From contig NZ_CP143624.1 in NCBI RefSeq assembly GCF_050038885.1, positions 2,852,001-2,916,000 on the forward strand: a DNA stretch of 64,000 nucleotides, written 5' to 3'. A program made the translations under genes and the position numbers. The stretch is from Myxococcus flavus. Its GTDB lineage: Bacteria; Myxococcota; Myxococcia; Myxococcales; Myxococcaceae. The number at the start of each line of letters is the position of its first letter. Within the stretch, counting starts at the first letter, position 1. Positions 25,798 to 33,014 of this stretch are shown here, piece after piece. The notes under the pieces were generated by a model. The model did not search any database and was not told the DNA's origin. It worked only from the letters and a program-made list of their open reading frames with translations.

Positions 25798-26621
25798 CCG
25801 CCCGGTTCCGTCTCGTCCAGTATATGCCGGACCCCTTTGCCGGTACGAAGGTTACTGTCGGCGCACTCGTCGAGGCGCATGGCCGGGTGGAACTCGTACG
25901 CGCCCCGGCGCTGCCTGGTCCCAACTGCGTGGGTAGCCGCTCAGCCTGGGTGACCATGCAATTGGTCCTCGACTCCCTGGCGGGTTGTAGCGAACTCGAT
26001 GTCCGGTCCGGAGAGGTAAGCTCCTTGGCGGGCCTCACTGTGCCCCATGCCATCCCTGACGGGGTCGACGATCCAGTCGCATGGGTCGAGTCCTTTATTC
26101 TCCCACAGAAGGGGCCGAAGGAGCAGGACTCCAAGGACACGGCCCATCGACAGAAGCGGGAGACGATGGGGTTCCGCTTTTTCGAGCAGTGGCACGTGGC
26201 GCAGTTCGTTCGTAGGAAGTTCGGTGCAGAAGACGTCCCTGTACGCTCGTGCAATGACGAACTGCCGCAGGTAAAACACCCTATTACGCACTACGTGTCG
26301 GGTGCTTCCGAGCTGCTGCTGATGGAACCCATTGTCGGGACACGTGCGAAGCTGACCGATGATCTGAAGGGGCTCAGTGAATCGTTCTTGGCGTATCGCT
26401 CGCTTTTTGAGATGGCGAACACGTCCCAGAAACCGACCTTCATCGTCTACGTCTTAACCGGGGGCTACCAGGGGGCACTGACGACGGCCCACGAGGTACT
26501 CAAAGGGGCTGCTCACCAAGTCATCAACGTGGATGACCCCTCCCAGCGAGTACCTTTCCTCCAGCGCATCATGGCTGTTGGAAGGACCGGTGGAGGCCAA
26601 GGAGCGCTTGGCCTCCATTGA
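25794..26621 (+). CDS. DUF3037-like partner of the HipA_2 kinase
   Basis: 275 residues, starting in an ATGA overlap with the kinase stop. The N-terminus FRLVQYMPDPFAGTKVTVGA resembles the DUF3037 opening (xYxPDPxRGExxNxGV). A middle stretch, WHVAQFVRRKFG, is followed by SGASELLLMEPIVGTRAKLT. DUF3037 genes are often found beside HipA_2 genes, so this may be a cognate partner, possibly an antitoxin or adaptor; that role is inference. The later two thirds go beyond DUF3037 and I cannot assign them. Codon use is atypical for this genome. Confidence 0.6.
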   Translation: MTARFRLVQYMPDPFAGTKVTVGALVEAHGRVELVRAPALPGPNCVGSRSAWVTMQLVLDSLAGCSELDVRSGEVSSLAGLTVPHAIPDGVDDPVAWVESFILPQKGPKEQDSKDTAHRQKRETMGFRFFEQWHVAQFVRRKFGAEDVPVRSCNDELPQVKHPITHYVSGASELLLMEPIVGTRAKLTDDLKGLSESFLAYRSLFEMANTSQKPTFIVYVLTGGYQGALTTAHEVLKGAAHQVINVDDPSQRVPFLQRIMAVGRTGGGQGALGLH

Positions 26622-26645
26622 CGGCGACCCCTCGAGAGTTCCCCA

Positions 26646-26900
26646 GTGCGGAACATCGAGCATGGAATCACCGGAGTCACCAGTTTGATGCGGCGTGCTG
26701 GCAACTGCCGGAACAATGCTCTCATCGAGAACTCCCTCAACAGTCAGCAGGTAGTCGGAGGGCATCCGCATTGGCTGCATTGACACGCGAGAGGAGGCGC
26801 AATGGGTGCTACCCGAGTGCCTTGCCCGATACGCTGCCCTCCTCACCCAGCGACTTCAGCCCCAACAAGCATGAGCGAACGGCCGAGGCGGCAGCACAGT
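26646..26900 (+). pseudogene. Decayed IS3-family transposase (OrfB) remnant
   Basis: No open gene spans this region, but frame 1 from 26646 reads EHGITGVTSLMRRAGNCRNN and then ALIENSLNS. That resembles the IS3 OrfB block HGIT-SMSRxGNCxDNAxxESFF. Downstream, in another frame, comes DTREEAQWVL (compare TREEARxxxF), and in a third frame SPSDFSPNKHE (compare LGYLSPSDFExxHE). The order matches the OrfB C-terminus with frameshifts between pieces. The comparison is from memory of the family. Only the last 80 or so residues of OrfB would be represented. Confidence 0.5.
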
Positions 26901-26924
26901 CAACCAGCTCGCCAACGCGTGAAT

Positions 26925-26956
26925 TGACAACCGCGCATCCCTGCTGCGTGGCTGAC
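26925..26956 (+). repeat. Right direct repeat (attR-like)
   Basis: This is the second copy of the 32-base repeat at 24224-24255. In the matching frame it would read D-N-R-A-S-L-L-R-G-stop, paralleling D-N-H-K-S-L-L-R-G-stop of the SprT-like gene, but a stop codon lies directly upstream. Confidence 0.8.
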
Positions 26957-27011
26957 GCACGCGCGCCGGGACAGTAGCGGCCATGGCCCTGACCGATGCA
27001 TGCTCGGGGGG

Positions 27012-27413
27012 ATGCGCTACTTCAGCGTGGAAGAGGCCAACCGGCTGGTGCCGCTGCTGACGCGTACCTTCGAGCGGGTGCGTCCCTGGGTGGAGCGCGC
27101 CCATCAGCTCGCGGACGCGCTGAGCGCCGCGCCCAACCCGAGAGACCCGGCCCTCGCCTCCATGCGCGAAGAGCGTGACGCCCTCCTCGAGCGCATCCGC
27201 GGCGAGCTCCTCCAGCTCCAGGAGATGGGCCTCGAAATCAAGGGCGCGGACGGCCTCGTGGACTTCCGCGCCCACCGCGGCGGTGAACAGGTCTACCTCT
27301 GCTGGCGCTTCGGAGACCCCGCCGTCTCCCACTGGCACGCCCTGCTCGACGGCTTCTCGGGCCGGCGTCCCATTGAAAGTCCCGACGACTTCGCGCCCAC
27401 CTACCTCAGCTAG
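27012..27413 (+). CDS. DUF2203 family protein
   Basis: 133 residues from the ATG at 27012. MRYFSVEEANRLVPLL is the conserved family start, although the only G-rich site touches that ATG. The ATG at 27000 (four residues longer) is possible. The C-terminal signature is present: GLVDFRAHRGGEQVYLCWRF and WHALLDGFSGRRPI. The family is small, cytosolic and of unknown function. The stop overlaps the stop of the convergent coiled-coil gene by three bases (CTAG). It resumes native composition after the island. Confidence 0.85.
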   Translation: MRYFSVEEANRLVPLLTRTFERVRPWVERAHQLADALSAAPNPRDPALASMREERDALLERIRGELLQLQEMGLEIKGADGLVDFRAHRGGEQVYLCWRFGDPAVSHWHALLDGFSGRRPIESPDDFAPTYLS

Positions 27414-28021
27414 CCCGCGCCCTCGCTGAAGCGCTTCTGCAGCAACGCCATCTTGTTGCGCGCCGACAGCAACTGCTGGCGCAGCGAGTCCGCTTGCCGC
27501 GCGACGTCGTGGAACGCCTGCTCCTCCGCCGCCCGCGTCAACGCCTGCGCCTCGTCCGCCACCTGGGTCATCCGCGCCTGGAGCGCCTGGAAGTCCCCGG
27601 CCAGCGCGGCATTCTGCTCGGGGGTCTGCGCCTCCTGGCGTCGCTGCGCGAACTGCTGCATCTGCACGTTCAGCTCACCCGCGCTCTGCCCCATGGCGCC
27701 GTAGCGCACCAGCAGCTCCTTGAAGACCTCCGTGCGCTGCTGGAGCTCCTGCGCCCGCAGGTGTACGGCCTCGGCCTGCGCCTGCTGCCGGTCCCGCATC
27801 TTCGAGATGACGCCCACCAGCGCCGTCACGTGGAGCCGGAGCTGCTCATCCAGGTCCGCCAGGCCCTTGAGCATCGCCGAGGCACGCTCCAGGTGCTTCT
27901 CGGACTGCAACGGCGCCTGCTGAAGCTGCTCGGCCAGGGACTCGAAACGCCCGAGCTCCGCGTCGAGTGCCCGGGCAGCCATCACCAGCTCGGAGTCCTG
28001 CGGCTTGTCACGCTTGCTCAT
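27410..28021 (-). CDS. Cytosolic coiled-coil protein
   Basis: 203 residues, almost entirely Gln/Glu/Ala/Leu-rich helix with heptads (for example LDAELGRFESLAEQLQQ and AEAVHLRAQELQQRTEVF). There is no signal peptide or membrane segment. I cannot name it; the length and composition suggest a structural or scaffold protein. The ATG at 28019-28021 is preferred; one five codons upstream is also possible. Neither has a strong Shine-Dalgarno. Confidence 0.65.
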   Translation of the reverse strand: MSKRDKPQDSELVMAARALDAELGRFESLAEQLQQAPLQSEKHLERASAMLKGLADLDEQLRLHVTALVGVISKMRDRQQAQAEAVHLRAQELQQRTEVFKELLVRYGAMGQSAGELNVQMQQFAQRRQEAQTPEQNAALAGDFQALQARMTQVADEAQALTRAAEEQAFHDVARQADSLRQQLLSARNKMALLQKRFSEGAG

Positions 28022-28256
28022 CGTGCGCAAGACCATGGCATTTCCCGCGGAAAGGCGCCGCACCCAAGCGAGCCCCCGCACGGCGAGCGTCACCGGAACG
28101 ACGCGGCCGCCGGGGCAAGCCCCCGCGCCTCCTGGCAGCCTGCTGGCCCGGCTGCCCGGCAACCCCTGCCCGTCAGGCCCGATGCACCTTGGCTGTGCTC
28201 GCCAGCGGCGCCCGCCATCCCCAACTTCCGGACATCAGACGTCACGAGGTGCACAC

Positions 28257-29186
28257 ATGCCCATGGGTTTCTCTCGCTCCGTGCTCGTTACCGGTGCCAC
28301 TGGCCAGCAAGGTGGCGCCGTCGCACGGAAGCTCTTGCAGCGCGGCCACCGCGTCATCGCCTTCGTCCACCGCGCCGACTCCCCGGCTGCCCGGGAGCTC
28401 ACATCGCTCGGCGCCGAGCTGGCCGTGGGGGACTATGACGACCTGGACTCCATCGCCCATGCCGCCCAGGACCTGGACGCCATGTTCGCCGTGGCCACGC
28501 CCTTCGGCCCGGGCGGCGTGCAGGCGGAGGTTCGCCACGGAAAGAACCTCGCGGACGCGGCCCGGCTGGCGCGCGTGCGCCACTACGTCTACTCGTCGGT
28601 GGCGGGTGCGGACCGCCTGACAGGCATCCCCCACTTCGACAGCAAGCACCGCGTCGAGACGCACGTGAAGAGCAGCGACCTGCCCTACACCATCCTGGGT
28701 CCCACCTTCTTCATGGAGAACTTCACCAGCGGCATGTTCGAGGAGGGCCTGAAGGCGGGCGTGCTCGCCCTGGGACTGGCCCCCACGCGGGGCTTGCAGA
28801 TGGTGGCCCTGGAGGACTTCGCCGCCTTCTCCGTGCGCGTCATGGAGGAACCGGAGCGCTTCGAGCAGCAGCGCATCGAGGTGGCCTCCGACGAGGTGAC
28901 GGGCCAACAAGCCGCCGGCCTGCTGTCCATGGTGAGCGGCCACCGCATCCACTACGAGCAGCTGCCCCCGGAATACCTCCGTGAGCGCAGCGAGGACCTG
29001 GCCGCGATGTATGAGTGGCTGGATCGCCGGGGCTACCAGGCGGACATCCTCACGCTGCGGCACAAGTTCCCGGAGGTCCGCTGGCACACCTTCGAGGACT
29101 GGGCGCGCGAACAGGACTGGAGCGCCCTGACGTCCCCCGCCTGGCCCCATGCCGCCGCGGAGCCCGTGTCCCCCGCCACCCACTGA
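28257..29186 (+). CDS. NmrA-like NAD(P)-binding reductase
   Basis: 309 residues, extended SDR fold. SVLVTGATGQQGGAVARKLL is the N-terminal Rossmann motif (GxxGxxG). The sequence then has VIAFVHRADSP, HYVYSSVAGADR and the NmrA-type block PYTILGPTFFMENF. The catalytic YxxxK of classical SDRs is not evident, as usual for NmrA-like proteins, which act as redox sensors or as reductases. GAGG is eight bases before the ATG. The lipoprotein gene follows 11 bases after the stop. Confidence 0.87.
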   Translation: MPMGFSRSVLVTGATGQQGGAVARKLLQRGHRVIAFVHRADSPAARELTSLGAELAVGDYDDLDSIAHAAQDLDAMFAVATPFGPGGVQAEVRHGKNLADAARLARVRHYVYSSVAGADRLTGIPHFDSKHRVETHVKSSDLPYTILGPTFFMENFTSGMFEEGLKAGVLALGLAPTRGLQMVALEDFAAFSVRVMEEPERFEQQRIEVASDEVTGQQAAGLLSMVSGHRIHYEQLPPEYLRERSEDLAAMYEWLDRRGYQADILTLRHKFPEVRWHTFEDWAREQDWSALTSPAWPHAAAEPVSPATH

Positions 29187-29197
29187 GGAGCGTGCCC

Positions 29198-29890
29198 ATG
29201 CGAGCCCCCATGCCCACGGCAGCGGCACTGCTCTTCCTGACCGGCTGCGCGGCGGAGACGCAGCTGCGTCCCTCGCCGGGGGCCCAGGTCCTCCAGGGCG
29301 AGGAGAACGCCGCCAAGGCGGCAACGGACGGCATCGTCCTGGTCGCCGATGGCACGGCCTGGAAGGGCACGCCGCGCAACCTCGAGCGCAGCCTCACGCC
29401 CGTCTTCGTCCAGGTGGAGAACCGCGGCTCGCGTCCGCTGCGCATCGAGTACAGCGCCTTCTCGCTCGTCGGCACGCAGTCGCGCTTCCGCTACGCGGCG
29501 CTGCCGCCCCTGTCGCTGAGCGACGCGCTCACCTCCGTCCAGCGGGGCACGGGCGGCTCGGGGCTCGCGCTGGGCTTCTCGTCGGGCTGGGGCTACGGCC
29601 GCTACCGGCCGTTTGGCGGCTACGGCATTGGCTCGTACCTGGGCCCGTACTACCCGGACCCGTATTACTACGGCTACCAGTGCCAGGAGCCCCTGCCCAC
29701 GCAGGACATGCTGCAGAAGGCCCTGCCCGAGGGCACGCTCGAGCCCGGGGGCAGCATGGCCGGCTTCCTCTACTTCCAGGGCGTGGGCGAGCGGGAGGGC
29801 CAGGTCGTGCTCCAGGCCCGGCTCGTGGATGCCGAGAGCGGCGAGCAACTGGGCACGCTCGACATCCCCTTCCAGGTCCGCAAGGGCTGA
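29198..29890 (+). CDS. Lipoprotein with Gly/Tyr-rich centre
   Basis: 230 residues. GAGGAG lies eight bases upstream. The lipobox LFLTGC places the lipidated Cys at 17. An Ig-like stretch (FVQVENRGSRPLRIEYSAF) precedes a Gly/Tyr/Pro-rich region (YGRYRPFGGYGIGSYLGPYY). A conserved-looking segment LPEGTLEPGGSMAGFLYFQ then leads to VVLQARLVDAESGEQLGTL, typical of envelope lipoproteins with no known activity. It may be cotranscribed with the NmrA-like gene (11-base gap). Confidence 0.78.
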   Translation: MRAPMPTAAALLFLTGCAAETQLRPSPGAQVLQGEENAAKAATDGIVLVADGTAWKGTPRNLERSLTPVFVQVENRGSRPLRIEYSAFSLVGTQSRFRYAALPPLSLSDALTSVQRGTGGSGLALGFSSGWGYGRYRPFGGYGIGSYLGPYYPDPYYYGYQCQEPLPTQDMLQKALPEGTLEPGGSMAGFLYFQGVGEREGQVVLQARLVDAESGEQLGTLDIPFQVRKG

Positions 29891-29906
29891 GCCCCACCGC
29901 GCCGCT

Positions 29907-30200
29907 TCAGTGCAGCGTGTGAGAGACTTCCCGCGTGGACGAGCGTGGGAAGCCCTCCAGCAGCGAGGCCTCGTCCGACACGCCCAGCTCGCGCCGCAAG
30001 TCCGGGCCGTGCATCGGCAAGCCGAAGAGCGCGGCCTCGGGCACCCAGTCCAGGGCCGCGGCCACCAGGGGCCCCAGGCCCAGGAGCGCCACCGCCGCGC
30101 CCCGGGACGTCCCCGACGCCAGTCCCCCCACCACCATCCCAGCGCCCGTCACGATGCGGAGCCACCGCCCCGGCCGCGACGCCAAGAAACCGACAACCAT
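29907..30200 (-). CDS. DUF2892-like small membrane protein
   Basis: 97 residues from the ATG at 30198-30200, with GGGAGG six bases upstream. RPGRWLRIVTGAGMVVGG and VALLGLGPLVAAALDWVPE form two membrane helices in the layout of DUF2892/YgaP-type inner-membrane proteins. The usual Cys-Pro after the second helix is absent, so any rhodanese-linked role is doubtful. The gene is tail-to-tail with the preceding lipoprotein gene (16-base gap). Confidence 0.65.
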   Translation of the reverse strand: MVVGFLASRPGRWLRIVTGAGMVVGGLASGTSRGAAVALLGLGPLVAAALDWVPEAALFGLPMHGPDLRRELGVSDEASLLEGFPRSSTREVSHTLH

Positions 30201-30436
30201 GTGCACCTCCCCACGGGCGAAGATGGACACGTCCCGGCGGGCGGCCACCCGGGCCACAGCCCCTCACGGGCGGGACGCCGGGCAATCAGCCGGGCACCAC
30301 CCCCAAGCCTTGAGCAAGGCCTCGTCCGAGCGCCTGCTCGCCGTGCGTCTCGCACGGGCTCCGCGGGCGCGGTGTCTCGATTGTCCGCTGCCAGCCCGGA
30401 AATCCCGGGCAGTGCCCCACCCGAAGCCCTGACGCC

Positions 30437-31825
30437 TCAGGCGCCGCGGCCCGCGCCGGGCGCATCCTCCCGGGCAGGCACGGACACCGGCGCGTCGTCG
30501 CCGCGCCAGCCCGCCCGGGCCTCCGCCTCGCGGGCCGCGCGCCGCCCGGCCTCCACGTCCACCCGCGACAGCACCGCCGCGCCCGAGACGAAGAAGAAGA
30601 GCAGCGACAACACCGCCTGCCGGCTGGAGCCCGTCAGCTCCACCGTGGCCGCGAACACCAGCGGGCCCGCCACCGCGGTGACCTTCTCGAAGACGCTGAA
30701 GAGGCCGAAGAACTCCGCCGCCCGGTCGCGCGGCACCATCTGCGCGAAGAGCGAGCGGCTCAACGCCTGGCTTCCGCCCTGCACCATGCCCACCAGCAGG
30801 GCCAGCGCGAAGAAGTGCCAGGCCGAGCGCATGAAGTAGCCCAGGAACGTCACGCCCACGTACACGGCCAGGGAGAACATCAGCGCGTTCTTCACCCCCA
30901 CCCACCCCGCGGCCCGGCCGAACAGCACCGCGCAGGGCACGCCCACCACCTGCGTCAGCAGCAGGGTGCCAATCAGCGCGCCCCGGCCGATGCCCAACTC
31001 CGTGCCATACAGCGTGGACAGCCGGATGATGGTGCCGATGCCGTCGCTGTAGAGCAGATAGGCCACCAGCAGCAGCAGGGCCTCGCGGTGCTGGCGCAGT
31101 CCGCCCAGCGTCTGCGCCAGCTGCGTGAAGATGCCGCGCAGGGACAGCGGCGGGCGGGCGGTCGCCACGTCCGGCTTCGGCTCGGGGATGCGCCGGAACA
31201 GGGGCACCGAGAAGGCCGCCCACCACACCGCCACGGAGGCGAAGGCCACGCGAGAGGCAGCCCCCGCGTCCGGCAACCCGAACCACTGGGGCTGGAGCAG
31301 CAGCACCAGCTGCGCCGCCAGCAGCAGCCCTCCGCCCAGGTAGCCCAGTGCGTAGCCGGCGGTGGACACCCGGTCCAGCTCGTCATCCCGGGCGATGTGC
31401 CGCAGGAGCGCGTCGGAGAAGACGATGCTGCCCGTCACGCCCACGTTGCCCAGACCGAAGAGCAGCAGGCCCCAGCGCCAGTCTCCGGGGCCCACCGTGG
31501 CCAGCCCCAGCGTGGACACCACGCCCAGGCCCGCGAAGGTGCCCAGCATGAGCTTGATGCGCCCGGCCCGGTCGCTCAGCGCGCCCAGCACCGGAGACAG
31601 CACCGCCACGACGCTCAGCGCCACCGCGGTGGCGGTGGCGAAGCGGCTGGTGGCCACCTCGCGCGGCAGCCCCTGCGCCACCACGGAGGCGTAGTAGAGC
31701 GGGAACACCACCGTGACGACGGTGGTGATGAAGGCCGAGTTCGCCCAGTCATACAGCGCCCACGCGCGCAGCTCGGGCCGCGTCAGGCCGATGCGTGACA
31801 GGAGCCCCAGCGCCAGGCGCCTCAT
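30437..31825 (-). CDS. MFS transporter, Atg22/UMF1 type
   Basis: 462 residues with about 12 membrane helices. The signature ELRAWALYDWANSAF near the N-terminus is diagnostic of the Atg22-like/UMF1 branch of the major facilitator superfamily. LGALSDRAGRIKLML is the loop 2-3 motif. Yeast Atg22 effluxes amino acids from the vacuole; bacterial substrates are mostly unknown. The ATG overlaps the stop of the ornithine cyclodeaminase-like gene by four bases, so the transporter probably serves that enzyme's substrate or product. Confidence 0.87.
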   Translation of the reverse strand: MRRLALGLLSRIGLTRPELRAWALYDWANSAFITTVVTVVFPLYYASVVAQGLPREVATSRFATATAVALSVVAVLSPVLGALSDRAGRIKLMLGTFAGLGVVSTLGLATVGPGDWRWGLLLFGLGNVGVTGSIVFSDALLRHIARDDELDRVSTAGYALGYLGGGLLLAAQLVLLLQPQWFGLPDAGAASRVAFASVAVWWAAFSVPLFRRIPEPKPDVATARPPLSLRGIFTQLAQTLGGLRQHREALLLLVAYLLYSDGIGTIIRLSTLYGTELGIGRGALIGTLLLTQVVGVPCAVLFGRAAGWVGVKNALMFSLAVYVGVTFLGYFMRSAWHFFALALLVGMVQGGSQALSRSLFAQMVPRDRAAEFFGLFSVFEKVTAVAGPLVFAATVELTGSSRQAVLSLLFFFVSGAAVLSRVDVEAGRRAAREAEARAGWRGDDAPVSVPAREDAPGAGRGA

Positions 31826-32784
31826 GCGTCGAAGTCCACGCCGCCCACGGCGTCATCCCCCTGGGCGGCCTGGTAGACGTGCCAGGCCGCCGCCAGGTCC
31901 TGGAACGGCAGCCCCACCGCCGCGAACACGGTGATGTCGTCGGGCGACGTGCGCCCGGGCCGCATGCCGGCAATCACCTCGCCCAGCTCCGCGTGGATGG
32001 CGTCCTCGCCCAGCTCCACCGCGCCCGCGGCGCCGGAGGAGAGTGACAGCCCCCGGTGGTCGACGACGAAGCGCGACTGGCGCAGCAGCTCCGGGGACAG
32101 CTCGGCCTTGCCCGGCTCGTCCGCGCCCAGCGCGATGACGTGCGTGCCGGGCCGCAGCATGCCCGCGTGCAGGAAGGGGTGGCGGCTCCACGTCGCCGTC
32201 ACGACGATGTCCGCGTCGGCCACCGCCTCCTGGACGGACTCGGCCATCCGCACCGGCAGGTTCAGCTCCTGGTACATGCGCGTGGCGAAGGCGAGCGAGC
32301 GCTCCGGCGCCGTGTCGAACACCCGCACGTGCGACAGCGAGCGCACCAGCCGCAGCGACTTGAGCTGCATCACCGCCTGCCGGCCCGCGCCGATGAGCGC
32401 CACCCGGCTCGCGTCCGGCCGCGCCAGGACGTCCGCGGACAGCGCCCCCACCACGCCCGTGCGCACCGCCGTCAGGTGGCCCGAGTCCATCACCGCCAGC
32501 ACCGCCCCGGTGGCCACGTCGTGCAGGTGCACCACGCCCCGGATGGCCGGCGACTGTCCGGGGAACTTCGCGTGCACCTTCACCGAGTAGGCGGGGACCG
32601 AGGGCAGGCTGCCAGGGAAGAGCACCAGCGCGGTGCCCTCGGCGTGCAGGGGCGCCCGGGCGCGCTGCGGCGCCACGGTGCGCGCCAGGGCGTCGGTGCG
32701 GAAGGCCTCGCGCATGTCCTCCAGCAAGAGGAGGGCCTGCAGGTTGCGGGAGACGTCGGAGCGGGTCAGCAGGAGCGTGCGCAT
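31822..32784 (-). CDS. Ornithine cyclodeaminase/mu-crystallin family enzyme
   Basis: 320 residues. The N-terminal substrate domain has YSVKVHAKFPGQSP, with the conserved Lys. A Rossmann domain follows, with VALIGAGRQAVMQL and, before it, LTAVRTGVVGALSADVLA; the Arg-Thr-Gly of that stretch is a family hallmark. DIVVTATWSRHPFL and VIALGADEPGKAEL complete it. Members deaminate and cyclise ornithine or reduce cyclic or linear imines with NAD(P)H. Sequence alone does not settle which. It is translationally coupled to the Atg22-type transporter. Confidence 0.87.
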   Translation of the reverse strand: MRTLLLTRSDVSRNLQALLLLEDMREAFRTDALARTVAPQRARAPLHAEGTALVLFPGSLPSVPAYSVKVHAKFPGQSPAIRGVVHLHDVATGAVLAVMDSGHLTAVRTGVVGALSADVLARPDASRVALIGAGRQAVMQLKSLRLVRSLSHVRVFDTAPERSLAFATRMYQELNLPVRMAESVQEAVADADIVVTATWSRHPFLHAGMLRPGTHVIALGADEPGKAELSPELLRQSRFVVDHRGLSLSSGAAGAVELGEDAIHAELGEVIAGMRPGRTSPDDITVFAAVGLPFQDLAAAWHVYQAAQGDDAVGGVDFDA

Positions 32785-33014
32785 CTTCCTGACACCCTAA
32801 CCGAGCAGGTGCGGGCTCACAGCCCCCATGACACGGCCAGGAGGCCAAGCGCCCGAAGTTGGACGTCCGGGCAGACGGTGTAGCGCCATCCCATCTCGTG
32901 TGGCGCCCACCTGCCGTGCACTCGGACCGGAGGGACGAAGCACGCAGGCGCCATCGTCCCCAGAATGGGAGTGGGAGACGGCATGGGCGGACACGGGGCC
33001 TCGGGAGGCCGGTG

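Larger units (their letters stand above)
24224..26956. mobile_element. Low-G+C genomic island bounded by direct repeats
   Basis: Two near-identical 32-base sequences (24224-24255 and 26925-26956) enclose about 2.7 kb of atypical composition. A 60-base sample at 25081-25140 has 32 G+C, against 45 at 22801-22860. Codons here use A/T third positions far more than the neighbours. Contents are a lipoprotein gene, a HipA_2/DUF3037-like gene pair and a probable IS3 remnant. The arrangement resembles integration at the 3' end of the SprT-like gene. No integrase is present, so the element would be dependent or decayed; a duplicated and eroded gene end is the alternative. Confidence 0.65.

Noticed and set aside
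26618..26977. A 119-codon plus-strand open frame after the DUF3037-like gene
   Set aside because: Composition is not protein-like as a whole. Only one short piece (SPSDFSPNKHE) fits a family, better explained as part of a frameshifted transposase remnant.
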